Assembly: GCF_030996345.1 (NCBI RefSeq)
Contig: NZ_CP118747.1
Span: 680,001-744,000 of the forward strand
Length of the DNA: 64,000 nucleotides
DNA from: Acidithiobacillus sp. AMEEHan
GTDB taxonomy: Bacteria > Pseudomonadota > Gammaproteobacteria > Acidithiobacillales > Acidithiobacillaceae
Direction: 5' to 3'
The number at the start of each line of letters is the position of its first letter. Positions within the stretch are counted from its first letter, which is position 1. This document shows positions 8,621 to 17,810 of the stretch, one piece after another. The position numbers and the translations under genes are program-made. Under the pieces are notes generated by a model, which was not told where the DNA came from, did not search any database, and saw nothing but the letters and a program-made list of their open reading frames with translations.

Positions 8621-9733
8621 GTGGACGGGACGGGGATAGCAGTGACAGTCGACACGGTGCAATTTCGCGGACGCAACGAGGCGGCGGAACTCGATACCCG
8701 GATTCGCGTCGCCAAGGCGGCGCTGGGCTCGCGTGCCGTCATTCTCGGACACCACTACCAGCGCGAGGAAGTGTATCGCCACGCAGATTTTCACGGCGAT
8801 TCGCTGCAACTGTCGCGGGCAGCCGCCGAGCTGGACGCCGAACATATCGTATTTTGCGGGGTCCACTTCATGGCCGAGGTAGCCGATATCCTCAGCCGCC
8901 CCGAGCAGAAAAGCATCCTGCCCGACCTACAGGCAGGCTGCGCAATGGCCGACATGGCAAATATCGAGCAGGTAGAGCGCGCCTGGGAGGAGCTGCGCAC
9001 TGTCCTGGATCCCGAGGTGGAAATCACGCCCGTCACCTATGTCAACTCGAGCGCCGAAATCAAGGCCTTCTGTGGGCGGCATGGTGGCACGGTCTGTACC
9101 TCCTCCAATGCGCGCAAAATTCTCGACTGGGGCTTCCACCAGCGTCCCAAAGCCTTCTTTTTCCCCGATCAGCATCTGGGGCGCTGGACTGGGCATCAAT
9201 TGGGCATTCCCCTGCGCGAGATGCCGGTCTGGGATCCCGAACTCCCTCTGGGTGGCCTTGCAGCGGAAGAGATTCGTCAAGCAAAGATCCTGCTCTGGAA
9301 AGGGCACTGCTCGGTACATCAGATGTTCCAGCCCATTCATATCGAACGCTGGCGCGCCGCGCATCCCCACGGCAAGGTCATTGCTCACCCCGAGGCTGCC
9401 TTTGAGGTCTGCTCTATGGCCGATGCTGTCGGTTCCACGGATTTCATCCTGAAAACCGTGAAGGCCGCGGAACCCGGCAGCGAGTGGCTGGTGGGCACGG
9501 AGATCAATCTGGTCACCCGCCTGGCGGAGGAGGTACGTCCCGAGGGGAAGACCGTGGAGTTCATGTCTCCCATGGTCTGCATGTGCTCAACCATGTTTCG
9601 CATCGACCCCGAGCAGTTGGCGCTGACGTTGGAGGAATTGGTCGCCGGTCGCGAGCGCAATGTCATTCGCGTGCCCGAGCAGACCGCCGCAGAGGCACGG
9701 ATCGCCCTGCAACGCATGCTGGAGCAGTCCTGA
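8621..9733 (+). CDS. nadA: Quinolinate synthase A
   Basis: This 370-residue cytoplasmic enzyme condenses iminoaspartate with dihydroxyacetone phosphate to quinolinate for de novo NAD synthesis. The expected oxygen-sensitive 4Fe-4S ligands are present: Cys in IVFCGVHFMAE, Cys in GTVCTSSNA, and Cys in MVCMCSTMFRID. The opening GHHYQREEVY and HPEAAFEVC are also diagnostic. The start is GTG 8621 with GAGGG upstream; a second GTG at 8642 is equally usable. It follows nudB by 15 bases and precedes an acyltransferase gene by 5, suggesting one transcript. Confidence 0.94.
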   Translation: MDGTGIAVTVDTVQFRGRNEAAELDTRIRVAKAALGSRAVILGHHYQREEVYRHADFHGDSLQLSRAAAELDAEHIVFCGVHFMAEVADILSRPEQKSILPDLQAGCAMADMANIEQVERAWEELRTVLDPEVEITPVTYVNSSAEIKAFCGRHGGTVCTSSNARKILDWGFHQRPKAFFFPDQHLGRWTGHQLGIPLREMPVWDPELPLGGLAAEEIRQAKILLWKGHCSVHQMFQPIHIERWRAAHPHGKVIAHPEAAFEVCSMADAVGSTDFILKTVKAAEPGSEWLVGTEINLVTRLAEEVRPEGKTVEFMSPMVCMCSTMFRIDPEQLALTLEELVAGRERNVIRVPEQTAAEARIALQRMLEQS

Positions 9734-9738
9734 GCACG

Positions 9739-10347
9739 ATGGTGCTGGCGGCTGCCGCCGACCAGATCGGTAACTGGACGGTTTTGCAACGTGCCCTACA
9801 TCGTGGCATCGTCTGTTATGCGCGGAGGTACCAAGGCAGCCATTGGGACGCCAGCACGGTTCCCGCGTCCGGCGCCGCCATCATCGCCTGCAATCATCTC
9901 TCGGTACTTGACCCCCTGCTGCTCATTGCCAGCAATCAGCGCTTGATTTCCTTTCTGGTGGCACAGGAATACTACGATCTGCGCTGGCTGCGCCCTTGGC
10001 TGGACCTCAGCGCGTGTATCCCGGTGCGCCGCGACGGCCGCGACCTACGCGCGCTGTTGCAGGCGCGTCGGCTACTGCAGAACGGGCGGGTTCTCGGTAT
10101 CTTTCCCGAAGGCGGCATCGCCCGCGGCGGGATGGAAAAGGGCTTGGCCTGGCTGGTACGCGAGAGCGCCGCACCCGTGGTCCCCGCCCGCATCCTGGGC
10201 GTGCGCCAGTACTCCTCTGACTGGCAGACCTGGCTGCGGCGTCAGCATCCCGTACTGCGCTACGGAGTTCCCCTGCATTTTCATCCGGATGCCGATGCCG
10301 GCGAGATCCTCGGCGCGACCCGCAGCGCCATCACCACCCTGGCATGA
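9739..10347 (+). CDS. PlsC-like 1-acyl-glycerol-phosphate acyltransferase
   Basis: This 202-residue membrane-associated acyltransferase is expected to transfer a fatty acyl group to lysophosphatidate or a similar lysolipid. The catalytic NHxxxxD box appears as NHLSVLDP at about residue 52, the FPEG box as IFPEGGIARGG at about 120, and VPARILGV follows. The ATG at 9739 starts just after the nadA stop; a longer reading would overlap nadA out of frame. It is shorter than E. coli PlsC (245 residues) but complete for the domain. Specificity is unproven, since several paralogues with lipid-remodelling roles exist in proteobacteria. Confidence 0.8.
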   Translation: MVLAAAADQIGNWTVLQRALHRGIVCYARRYQGSHWDASTVPASGAAIIACNHLSVLDPLLLIASNQRLISFLVAQEYYDLRWLRPWLDLSACIPVRRDGRDLRALLQARRLLQNGRVLGIFPEGGIARGGMEKGLAWLVRESAAPVVPARILGVRQYSSDWQTWLRRQHPVLRYGVPLHFHPDADAGEILGATRSAITTLA

Positions 10348-10412
10348 CGTTTGCGTGACATTTGGGCTATCATGCGCGCTATCAGCGAGTTGTGAAGATT
10401 CAGGAGTTGCTT

Positions 10413-11168
10413 ATGTCCGGTCATAGCAAATGGTCCACCATCAAATTCAAGAAGGCACTCAAAGACGCCAAACGAGGCAAGATCTTTACCCGCCTCATTC
10501 GCGAAATCACCGTAGCGGCGCGCGCCGGTGGTGGTGACCCCGGCAGCAACTCTCGGCTACGTCTGGCCCTCGACAAGGCTTATGCGGCCAATATGGCCAA
10601 GGATACCGTGGAGCGCGCCGTCAAGCGGGGCACTGGAGAGCTGGAGGGCGTGGACTACGAGGAGGTCACCTATGAAGGCTACGGCCCCGGTGGTGTCGCC
10701 ATCCTGGTGGAGACGATGACGGACAACAAGGTGCGCACGGTGGCCGAGATTCGCCATATTTTCTCGAAGCGGGGGGGCAATATGGGCACCGCAGGCTCGG
10801 TGGCCTACCAATTCAAAAAACGGGTTTTGCTCACCTTCCCCGCCGATGCCGACGAAGACCGTATTTTGGAGGCGGCCCTGGAGGCCGGGGCGGAAGATGT
10901 GGTCAATGAGGGGGAACGGATCGCCGTGTATACCGCGCCCACCGACCTGCACGCAGTGACCCAGGCACTGGCAGATGCCGGGCTGCAACCCGAGGATAGC
11001 GAGATCACCATGATCCCCGAGAACACGATCGAAGTCCGTGGCGAGGAGGCGGAGAAACTCCTGCGCCTGATCGAGTTTCTGGAGGAAAATGACGACGTGC
11101 AGAACGTCTACGCCAATTACGAGCTGAGCGAAGAGGAGATGGCGCGGCTGGAGGCAGCGGCATCCTGA
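10413..11168 (+). CDS. yebC: YebC/PmpR family translation/regulatory protein
   Basis: This 251-residue protein opens with MSGHSKWSTIKFKK and has the family segments GKIFTRLIREI, NSRLRLALDKAYAANMAKD and GTAGSVAYQF. Members have been described as transcription regulators and, more recently, as factors acting on ribosomes stalled at proline stretches. Which applies here is not readable from sequence. It lies directly upstream of ruvCAB, a linkage conserved in many proteobacteria. The ATG at 10413 has CAGGAG ten bases upstream; an earlier in-frame ATG gives a non-homologous extension. Confidence 0.92.
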   Translation: MSGHSKWSTIKFKKALKDAKRGKIFTRLIREITVAARAGGGDPGSNSRLRLALDKAYAANMAKDTVERAVKRGTGELEGVDYEEVTYEGYGPGGVAILVETMTDNKVRTVAEIRHIFSKRGGNMGTAGSVAYQFKKRVLLTFPADADEDRILEAALEAGAEDVVNEGERIAVYTAPTDLHAVTQALADAGLQPEDSEITMIPENTIEVRGEEAEKLLRLIEFLEENDDVQNVYANYELSEEEMARLEAAAS

Positions 11169-11201
11169 GAAGCGGTCAGCGACGAATAACCCCCAGCAGC
11201 C

Positions 11202-11711
11202 ATGCAGCGTATCATCGGCATCGACCCCGGCTCCCTGCGCACCGGCTACGGCATCATCGAGGCTGATTCCGCAGGGCGTCTGCGCCATATCGCCCACGGC
11301 TGCATCAACCTCTCCGGGCAAGCATTTCTGCAGCGAATCGCCGTTATCCACCAAAGTCTGCAGCAGGTACTTCGCGATTTTTCGCCCCAGAGCGCTGCCG
11401 TAGAACAGGTCTTTCTCGCACGCAATGCCGATTCCGCGCTGAAACTCGGCCAGGCCCGCGGCGCGGCGCTGGTCGCCCTCTTGGAGCATAATTTACCGGT
11501 TTCCGAATATACGGCGCTGCAAATCAAAAAGGCGACCGTTGGCGCCGGTCACGCCGACAAGACCCAGGTGGAGCACATGGTGCGTCGTCTCCTCGGCGTG
11601 CACGAGGCGATCCAGGCCGACGCCGCCGATGCCCTGGCCTGTGCCATCTGCCACGCCCACAGTGCTGGCACGCAACTTTTTTGGCAGACCCGCGAGGTCG
11701 TTGGTCGATGA
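11202..11711 (+). CDS. ruvC: Holliday junction resolvase RuvC
   Basis: This 169-residue endonuclease cuts Holliday junctions during recombinational repair. The RNase H-like active site acidic residues are visible: Asp in IIGIDPGSLRTGYG, Glu in AVEQVFLA, and the C-terminal HADKTQVEHMV and DAADALACAICH. It stands at the head of ruvC-ruvA-ruvB, and its TGA overlaps the ruvA ATG (ATGA), implying translational coupling. Confidence 0.96.
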   Translation: MQRIIGIDPGSLRTGYGIIEADSAGRLRHIAHGCINLSGQAFLQRIAVIHQSLQQVLRDFSPQSAAVEQVFLARNADSALKLGQARGAALVALLEHNLPVSEYTALQIKKATVGAGHADKTQVEHMVRRLLGVHEAIQADAADALACAICHAHSAGTQLFWQTREVVGR

Positions 11712-12289
11712 TCACCAGTCTGCACGGCAATATTCTGCAACGCCGACCACCCTGGCTGTGGCTCGATGTCTCGGGGGTGGGCTACGAAATCGAGATGCCC
11801 CTGTCCAGTTTCTATCGGCTCCCCGCCGAGGGAAGTCCGTTACAGGTATTCACGCATTTTGTCGTGCGCGAGGACGCGCAGCTGCTTTATGGCTTCTTGA
11901 CCCTCGACGAGCGCGAACTCTTTCGTCTGCTGATCAAGGTCAACGGCATTGGCGGCAAGGTGGCCCTCGCCTGCCTCGCAGGTCTGGAAGTCGGGCAGTT
12001 ACGCAAGGCATTGCTTCTGGGAGATAAAAGGCAGCTCACCGCCATCCCCGGCATTGGGGCCAAAACGGCCGAGCGCATGATCATTGAGTTGCAGGACAAG
12101 ATCGCCGGCGGCGGCGCCACCCTGGAGCCTGACACGCTGGCCAGCGATCCCAAACAGGAGGCGATCGCCGCCCTGCAGAGCCTGGGTTACAAGGCCATTG
12201 AGGCGCAACGGGTAGTCGATGGATTGTCGGGAGAACTCCCCATCGAAGAACTGATTCGTCAATCTTTACAAATTCTTGCGCGTCGCTAG
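11708..12289 (+). CDS. ruvA: Holliday junction branch migration protein RuvA
   Basis: This 193-residue protein binds four-way junctions as a tetramer and loads Ruv[11 protein letters not shown] opens the N-terminal OB fold, two helix-hairpin-helix motifs follow ([10 protein letters not shown] and [12 protein letters not shown]), and a C-terminal RuvB-binding domain ends SLQILARR. The start at 11708 overlaps ruvC by 4 bases. Confidence 0.96.
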   Translation: MITSLHGNILQRRPPWLWLDVSGVGYEIEMPLSSFYRLPAEGSPLQVFTHFVVREDAQLLYGFLTLDERELFRLLIKVNGIGGKVALACLAGLEVGQLRKALLLGDKRQLTAIPGIGAKTAERMIIELQDKIAGGGATLEPDTLASDPKQEAIAALQSLGYKAIEAQRVVDGLSGELPIEELIRQSLQILARR

Positions 12290-12306
12290 CGGGAACTTTG
12301 TCAGCC

Positions 12307-13353
12307 ATGAGTACTCCCAGCGCCATGAACCGAGACCACTTGAGTGCCACCGAGCAAGCGGGGGACAAGATCGATCACGCCCTACGTCCACGGCTGCTAC
12401 GGGAATATCTGGGGCAGGAACGCCTGCGCGAGTCCTTGTCGCTGTTCATCGACGCGGCGCGGCAGCGGCAGGAGGCACTGGACCACGTCCTGCTCTTTGG
12501 CCCCCCGGGACTTGGCAAGACGACGCTGGCACACATCATTGCCCAGGAGATGGGCGCCGGCCTCAAGGTGACCTCTGGCCCGATCCTCGACAAAGCCGGC
12601 GATCTCGCCGCCATCCTCACCAATTTGCAGCCCCATGATGTTCTTTTTGTGGACGAGATCCACCGCCTGAGTCCGGTGGTGGAGGAAATCCTCTACCCGG
12701 CCCTGGAAGATTTCGAGCTCGACATCCTGATTGGCGAAGGTCCGGCGGCACGATCCATCAAGATCGGTTTGCCTCCTTTTACCCTGATCGGCGCCACCAC
12801 CCGCGCCGGGCTCCTATCTTCGCCGCTGCGCGACCGCTTTGGTATCAGCTTTCATTTGGAGTTTTACAGCATCGACGAGCTGAGTCGCATCGTCGCACGT
12901 TCGGCTGGCATTCTCCAAGTGCCAGCCGCCGCTGAAGGTGTGCGCGAGATTGCCGCGCGTGCCCGCGGCACCCCGCGCATCGCCAACCGACTGCTGCGCC
13001 GGGTGCGCGATTATGCCCAGGTGCGCGGCAATGGCACGATCGATCATGCCACCGCCCGCGCCGCCCTGGAGCTGATGGAGGTGGATGAGCACGGCTTTGA
13101 TCCCCAGGATCGCCGCCTGCTCGGCATCATCATCGAGCGTTTTGGCGGGGGACCGGTGGGGGTGGAGAGCCTGGCCGCTGCCCTGGGCGAGGATCGCGGC
13201 ACCATCGAGGATGTGCTCGAACCTTTTCTCATTCAATCCGGCTATTTGATTCGCACGCCTCGTGGCCGTTGTGCGACTGCACAGAGCTACCTCGCCTTAG
13301 GACTGCCAAGACCGGAATCGGGGCAGTCCGGGAGCCTCTTCGATGCCGGCTAG
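12307..13353 (+). CDS. ruvB: Holliday junction branch migration ATPase RuvB
   Basis: This 348-residue AAA+ motor drives branch migration with RuvA. It has Walker [12 protein letters not shown] near residue 63, Walker [10 protein letters not shown] near 113, sensor 1 GATTRAGLL and a C-terminal winged helix ([15 protein letters not shown]). I use ATG 12307; a TTG nine bases earlier is possible. Its end overlaps the ybgC start by 11 bases, joining the ruv and tol-pal clusters as in many gammaproteobacteria. Confidence 0.96.
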   Translation: MSTPSAMNRDHLSATEQAGDKIDHALRPRLLREYLGQERLRESLSLFIDAARQRQEALDHVLLFGPPGLGKTTLAHIIAQEMGAGLKVTSGPILDKAGDLAAILTNLQPHDVLFVDEIHRLSPVVEEILYPALEDFELDILIGEGPAARSIKIGLPPFTLIGATTRAGLLSSPLRDRFGISFHLEFYSIDELSRIVARSAGILQVPAAAEGVREIAARARGTPRIANRLLRRVRDYAQVRGNGTIDHATARAALELMEVDEHGFDPQDRRLLGIIIERFGGGPVGVESLAAALGEDRGTIEDVLEPFLIQSGYLIRTPRGRCATAQSYLALGLPRPESGQSGSLFDAG

Positions 13354-13764
13354 CTCCCCGCCACAAGGCCACTTTGCCGTGCGCGTATATTATGAAGATA
13401 CGGATCACGGCGGCGTGGTGTATCATGCCAATTATTTGCGCTTTATGGAGCGCGCCCGCACGGAAATGTTACGCGATAGGGGCCTGGAGCTGGACCAGTT
13501 GGAACAGAAAGAGGGTGTGATTTTTGCCGTGCGCCGCGCGCGCCTCGACTTCCGCGCCCCGGCCCGCTTCAACGACCTGCTGGAGATCGAGACCCAAATT
13601 GACGAGGTTCGTCCGTTGCGCATGCGTTTTACCCAGCGGGTTGCACGTGCCGGTATTCTGCTATGTCTGGGCGAGGTCGAAGTCGCCTGCCTGGCAGCGA
13701 CCAATTTTCGCCCTACCCCATACCCGGGCACGTGCTGCGTGCCTTCTTCCCCAACCATCCCTGA
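13343..13764 (+). CDS. ybgC: YbgC acyl-CoA thioesterase of the Tol-Pal cluster (one-base frameshift near the 3' end)
   Basis: This hot-dog fold thioesterase has catalytic motif [19 protein letters not shown] at about residue 16 and is always first in the tol-pal cluster; its role there is unclear. As read, the frame runs on to 13822, overlapping tolQ by 46 bases with a meaningless tail. Adding one C to the C4 run at 13716-13719 gives [19 protein letters not shown] and a TGA at 13762-13764, which is 140 residues and the normal family end, 12 bases before tolQ. I annotate the corrected end. The start ATG 13343 has GGGAG 8 bases upstream. Confidence 0.85.
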
Positions 13765-13776
13765 ACACGAGACCTC

Positions 13777-14466
13777 ATGGACACCACTGCCTCAGCCCAG
13801 CATCTATCTCTCAGCCACCTGATCCTGCACGCCAGCCCCGTCGTGCAAGGTATCCTACTCTTATTGCTGATCGCATCCGTTGTGTCGTGGTTCGTCATCT
13901 TTCAGAAAGGGATGGTGTTCTCCAGCGCACATCGGGCCCTGAAACGCTTCGAGAAACGCTTTTGGAGCGGCGGCGAAATGGCCCAGATCTACCAGAATGT
14001 GAGCAACAATCCACAGTTGGAAATGGGCGCCGGAAGTATTTTCTGCGCCGGCTACGAAGAATTTCAGCGACAGCGTAAGGGGCACGCTGCCGATGCCTTG
14101 GATGCCGCTCGGCGTGCCATGCGCGGTGCCCAGATCCGCGAGATTGGCCAGCTGGAGAGCAACCTGCCCCTGCTCGCTTCAATCTCTTCCGTGGCCCCCT
14201 TCGTCGGACTGCTGGGCACGGTCTGGGGCATCATGACCACCTTCATGAACATCGGTATGGCACAACAAGCAACCTTGGCAGCGGTGGCACCACCGGTCGC
14301 CGAGGCGCTGATCGCAACGCTCGCGGGTCTGTTCGCGGCCATTCCGGCGACCTTTTTCTATAACCGCTTCGTGCATCGATTGGATGAACTCGACGCGCAT
14401 TATGAAGTCTTCATGGACGAGTTCACCAACATCCTGCATCGCCAGCTACCCGAGAGCAAAGCATGA
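13777..14466 (+). CDS. tolQ: Tol-Pal system proton channel subunit TolQ
   Basis: This 229-residue inner-membrane protein has three membrane segments: about 18-38 (VVQGILLLLLIASVVSWFVI), about 130-155 (LLASISSVAPFVGLLGTVWG) and about 170-195. It is homologous to ExbB and MotA. With TolR it converts proton motive force into TolA movement, which pulls the outer membrane inward at division. The signature VAPFVGLLGTVWGIMTTF is intact. Its stop overlaps the tolR start by 4 bases. Confidence 0.95.
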   Translation: MDTTASAQHLSLSHLILHASPVVQGILLLLLIASVVSWFVIFQKGMVFSSAHRALKRFEKRFWSGGEMAQIYQNVSNNPQLEMGAGSIFCAGYEEFQRQRKGHAADALDAARRAMRGAQIREIGQLESNLPLLASISSVAPFVGLLGTVWGIMTTFMNIGMAQQATLAAVAPPVAEALIATLAGLFAAIPATFFYNRFVHRLDELDAHYEVFMDEFTNILHRQLPESKA

Positions 14467-14882
14467 GAAGCCGAAAGCGCCGTCGTCTGCTGGCCGAGAT
14501 GAACGTCGTGCCCTACATCGACGTATCGCTGGTCCTCCTGGTGATTTTCATGCTCTCGGCACCGCTCTTGACCCAGGGCGTCAACGTCAATCTGCCCAAA
14601 GGCGTGAGCAAACCAGTTCCGGATAAAACCCCGCCTGTCGTCATCTCGGTAGCCAAGGATGGCAAGCTCGATCTCCAGTACAAGGATCAACACCTGAGCC
14701 CGCAACTGCAGAACCTGGCGAACTCCATAGAGAAGATCGGCGCCGGTAATCCAGCGCAGCTGCAGGTGCTGGTGGGTGGCGATGCCCATGCGGACTACGG
14801 CAAGGTAATGGCGGTCATGGCGGCCCTGCAGCAGGCGGGCATTTCTCACGTGGGCCTACTTACCCGACCGGAACGGCATTGA
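14463..14882 (+). CDS. tolR: Tol-Pal system protein TolR
   Basis: This 139-residue ExbD/TolR protein has a short cytoplasmic N-terminus and a single membrane helix. The helix carries the proton-path aspartate in VPYIDVSLVLLVIFML, and a periplasmic domain follows. It partners TolQ. The coding region overlaps tolQ by 4 bases and tolA by 4 bases, so the operon is translationally coupled. Confidence 0.95.
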   Translation: MRSRKRRRLLAEMNVVPYIDVSLVLLVIFMLSAPLLTQGVNVNLPKGVSKPVPDKTPPVVISVAKDGKLDLQYKDQHLSPQLQNLANSIEKIGAGNPAQLQVLVGGDAHADYGKVMAVMAALQQAGISHVGLLTRPERH

Positions 14883-15844
14883 ACGAGCAACCCCGCATCC
14901 TGCCGTTACTGCTGGCCGTCGTCCTCAATGTGGCGGTCCTGGTGGCCTTGTTCTGGACCTTCCATGTCAATATCCCGGCCGCCGGGCATGCTGCCATGCA
15001 GGCGACCCTGGAGAGCACTTTACCAAGCCCGGCCCCCGCACCAGCGGTAAAGCCTGCACCCGTCCCCGCACCAGCTCCCCAGCCAGCGCCACGACCGATG
15101 CCAAAGCCTGCCCCAGCGCCAAAGCCCATGCCTAAGCCTGAGCCAAAGCCAGCGCCGCAGCCTGCCGAACCCTCGCCCAGTCAGCTTGCAAAGCAGGCGC
15201 GAGAAGCTGCCGCCAAGCTCGCGGCGGAGCGGGCCGCAGCGGAAAGACACGCGGAGGAACTAGCCGCCCGACGGGCCGCCGCACAAAAAGCGGCGGCGGA
15301 GAAAGCTGCGGCGCAAAAAGCAGCAGAGGAACGGGCGGCCAAGGAGGCAGCCCAAGAAGCAGCCAAGAAAGCTGCGGCAGAGAAGGCGGCAGCGGCCCGC
15401 GCTGCGGCGCTGAAGAAGCAACTGGCCGAGGAAGCGGCCAAGGCTGCCCAAGCGGCGCGGGCCAAGGCCCTTCAGCAGCAATTGGAGGCCCAGGCAAAGG
15501 CGCAGGCCGAGGCCAATCTGGCGGCAGCAAAGGCACAGCAGGCCGCCGAAGATCAGCGCCTGGCCGCCCTCTTTGGCCAGAAAATCCAGCGTCGAGTATA
15601 CCGCGCCTGGGATACCACCTTTGCCGCATCCTTGAACTGTGAGGTGGCCATCGAACTGACGCCAACGGGCGCGATCATCGGTCAGCCGCGCGTGGTCAGC
15701 GGCAGCGGCAATCCAGCCTTTGATCAGGCAGTGATTCGCGCCGTCGAAGCTGCGGCACCTTTTGTCCCTCCCATTGGTCTACCCTACAGCGCCTACAAAA
15801 GCGTCGTCATCCGATTCAACGCCGAGGATCTCAACCATGCGTAA
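14879..15844 (+). CDS. tolA: Tol-Pal system protein TolA
   Basis: This 321-residue protein has one N-terminal membrane helix (LPLLLAVVLNVAVLVALFW). A proline/alanine/lysine-rich stretch follows (about 45-100), then a long Ala/Lys/Glu coiled coil (about 100-225) and a compact C-terminal TonB/TolA-like domain (RRVYRAWDTTF onward). It spans the periplasm and links TolQR to Pal/TolB. The start is TTG 14879 overlapping the tolR stop; no ATG gives a proper membrane anchor. The proline-rich PKPAPAPKPMPKPEPKP segment before the coiled coil is more TonB-like than in E. coli TolA. Confidence 0.9.
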   Translation: MNEQPRILPLLLAVVLNVAVLVALFWTFHVNIPAAGHAAMQATLESTLPSPAPAPAVKPAPVPAPAPQPAPRPMPKPAPAPKPMPKPEPKPAPQPAEPSPSQLAKQAREAAAKLAAERAAAERHAEELAARRAAAQKAAAEKAAAQKAAEERAAKEAAQEAAKKAAAEKAAAARAAALKKQLAEEAAKAAQAARAKALQQQLEAQAKAQAEANLAAAKAQQAAEDQRLAALFGQKIQRRVYRAWDTTFAASLNCEVAIELTPTGAIIGQPRVVSGSGNPAFDQAVIRAVEAAAPFVPPIGLPYSAYKSVVIRFNAEDLNHA

Positions 15845-17102
15845 GAGCGTCATCGTATTTTTCCTGGGACTGTTAGCCCTCGCTTTCGTTTTGCCCAGCG
15901 AGGCGGCCCTGACCGTGCAGGTGACCAAGAGCGTCTCCACGGCCTTGCCGATTGCCATTCCCTCGTTCGGCCCTGGCATTGCCGGGCAGCCGACTGTAGC
16001 TGACGTGGTACGGGCCGACCTCAGCCACAGCGGCCTATTCCGGGTTCTCAGCCCCGCCAGCTATCCGAGTGACCCGCAGACTCCAGGTGCGGTGCAGTCC
16101 AGCGCTTGGACCGGCATCGGTGCCACTGGTCTCGCCGTCGGCGCGGTGGAAAAAAGCGCAGCGGGTTACACGGTCACCGTTTACGTCTACAACGTCGCCA
16201 CCGGGCAGGAGCTCGCCGCCAAACGCTTCACCTGTTCCCCGGCAGAACTGCACATGACCGCGCATCACGTAGCCGACGTGATCTATCAGGCATTCACCGG
16301 AAAACCCGGACCTTTTGCCAGCCGCATCGCCTACGTGCGCCAGGTCGGGCCTGAATATTCTCTGATCGTGGCAGAGTCGGACGGCTGGAATCCGCATGTG
16401 GTGGTACAGGGACGCATGCCCTTGCTCTCTCCGGTATGGTCCCCGAACAACCAGCGTCTGGCTTATGTAACGTATGTAAATTCGCGGGCGACCATCTTCG
16501 TGCAGGATCTCGCCACCGGCAGGCGTCAGGCCATCGCTCCGGGAGGTCAGATCGTCAGTGCGCCCAGCTTCTCCCCCAACGGAGAAGAACTCGCCTACGC
16601 CCGCTCGGAAGGTGGCGAGACCAATATCTTCACCGTCGACCTGAGTACTGGACAGCGGCAACAATTGACCCACGGCGGCAGTATCAACACTTCCCCCAGC
16701 TGGTCTCCCAATGGTGGGCAAATCGCCTTCGTGTCGGACCGAGACGGCGGTCCGCAGATCTTTGTCATGAACGCCCAAGGTGGCGGCCAACACCGTATCA
16801 GCTATAGCGGCAACTACAATGCGAGCCCGGCTTTCTCCCCCAATGGCCAGCGCATCGCCTTCATCCACCGTACCGATGGCGTTTATGCTCTGGCGGTGAT
16901 GAACGCCTCGGGCGGCGACCTGAAGGTCCTCGATGCCCAGGGCAACTGTGACCACCCAAGCTTTGCCGACAATGGCGAAATGGTGATCTATGGCACCCAC
17001 CGCGGCGGCCGTAAGGTTCTGGCAGAAGCCAGTGTCGACGGTCGCACCCTGGCCATACTGCACGGTGCGGGCGAGGACAGCCAGCCCGCTTGGTCGCACT
17101 GA
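15837..17102 (+). CDS. tolB: Tol-Pal system beta-propeller protein TolB
   Basis: This 421-residue periplasmic protein has a signal peptide (MRKSVIVFFLGLLALAF, cleavage near SEA-A), an N-terminal alpha/beta domain, and a six-bladed beta propeller with repeated WSPNGGQIAFVSDRDG-type blades from about residue 190. It binds Pal and the TolA C-terminus. The ATG 15837 overlaps the tolA stop by 8 bases. Unlike the usual order tolB-pal-cpoB, the next gene is an exporter, and pal and cpoB lie on the opposite strand beyond it. Confidence 0.95.
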   Translation: MRKSVIVFFLGLLALAFVLPSEAALTVQVTKSVSTALPIAIPSFGPGIAGQPTVADVVRADLSHSGLFRVLSPASYPSDPQTPGAVQSSAWTGIGATGLAVGAVEKSAAGYTVTVYVYNVATGQELAAKRFTCSPAELHMTAHHVADVIYQAFTGKPGPFASRIAYVRQVGPEYSLIVAESDGWNPHVVVQGRMPLLSPVWSPNNQRLAYVTYVNSRATIFVQDLATGRRQAIAPGGQIVSAPSFSPNGEELAYARSEGGETNIFTVDLSTGQRQQLTHGGSINTSPSWSPNGGQIAFVSDRDGGPQIFVMNAQGGGQHRISYSGNYNASPAFSPNGQRIAFIHRTDGVYALAVMNASGGDLKVLDAQGNCDHPSFADNGEMVIYGTHRGGRKVLAEASVDGRTLAILHGAGEDSQPAWSH

Positions 17103-17147
17103 AGACGATAAGCGTCGGGCAGTCTCCTTCTTGGTCCCGCGACCCCG

Positions 17148-17810
17148 ATGAGCCTGCACCTGTGGTTTCTCTACGTACTGACGGTCCTGGTCATTTCTGG
17201 AATCCCAGGACCCAACATGCTCCTGCTGATGAGTCACGGCGCGATCCACGGCTTGGGGCGTTCAGTCGCTACCATGTTTGGCTGCTTTTCTGCATTGTTG
17301 CTGATGATGTTGGTTTCCGTGGGCGGCCTTGGCCTGTTTCTGCAAAGCTGGCCTCGGCTCTTTACTCTCGTGCGCGTCATCGGAGCGTTGTATTTGCTGT
17401 ATCTCGGCATCTCGGCCTGGCGGCAGGCTGGGAGCAGCAGCAGCATACCGGCAGAAACGCAGAGATCTGCCGCAGAGCCAGAAAGCCGAAGGCATTCGGC
17501 GGGAGTCCTGTACCGCACCGGGTTTCTGGTAGCCATGAGCAATCCCAAGGCCATCCTTTTTACCCTTGCCCTGGTACCGCAATTCATGCGCTACCAGGGG
17601 AATCTGCAGCTACAATTTGCCGAGCTGGTTCTCAGCTTTGCCGTAATTGAATTCAGTTGGTATGTCGTCTACTCCGCTGCGGGTGCCCGCCTTGCGCGGT
17701 GGCTGCGCGGCCCCATCGCCAGTAGACGCCTACAACAGTGGAGTGGGGGGATTTTCGTGCTTCTTGGGCTGGCGCTGCTGGCTCTGGCGATTGGTGAGCT
17801 GCGTTTTTAG
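17148..17810 (+). CDS. LysE/RhtB family amino acid exporter
   Basis: This 220-residue inner-membrane protein has about six hydrophobic segments and the LysE/RhtB signatures ISGIPGPNMLLLM at the N-terminus and TGFLVAMSNPKAILF in the middle. Members export amino acids or small amines; the substrate is not predictable. It sits between tolB and queC, and its TAG overlaps the queC stop on the other strand, so the two transcripts converge with no room for a terminator. Confidence 0.85.
   Translation: MSLHLWFLYVLTVLVISGIPGPNMLLLMSHGAIHGLGRSVATMFGCFSALLLMMLVSVGGLGLFLQSWPRLFTLVRVIGALYLLYLGISAWRQAGSSSSIPAETQRSAAEPESRRHSAGVLYRTGFLVAMSNPKAILFTLALVPQFMRYQGNLQLQFAELVLSFAVIEFSWYVVYSAAGARLARWLRGPIASRRLQQWSGGIFVLLGLALLALAIGELRF

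Noticed and set aside
14990-15560. Repetitive DNA in tolA as a possible tandem repeat array or CRISPR-like element
   Set aside because: The repeats are codon-level (Ala/Lys/Glu and Pro/Lys) and explained by the TolA coiled coil; no regular spacer-repeat structure.
15132-15665. Leucine/proline/alanine-rich minus-strand frames opposite tolA
   Set aside because: They are reverse readings of the Ala/Lys coiled-coil repeats of TolA.
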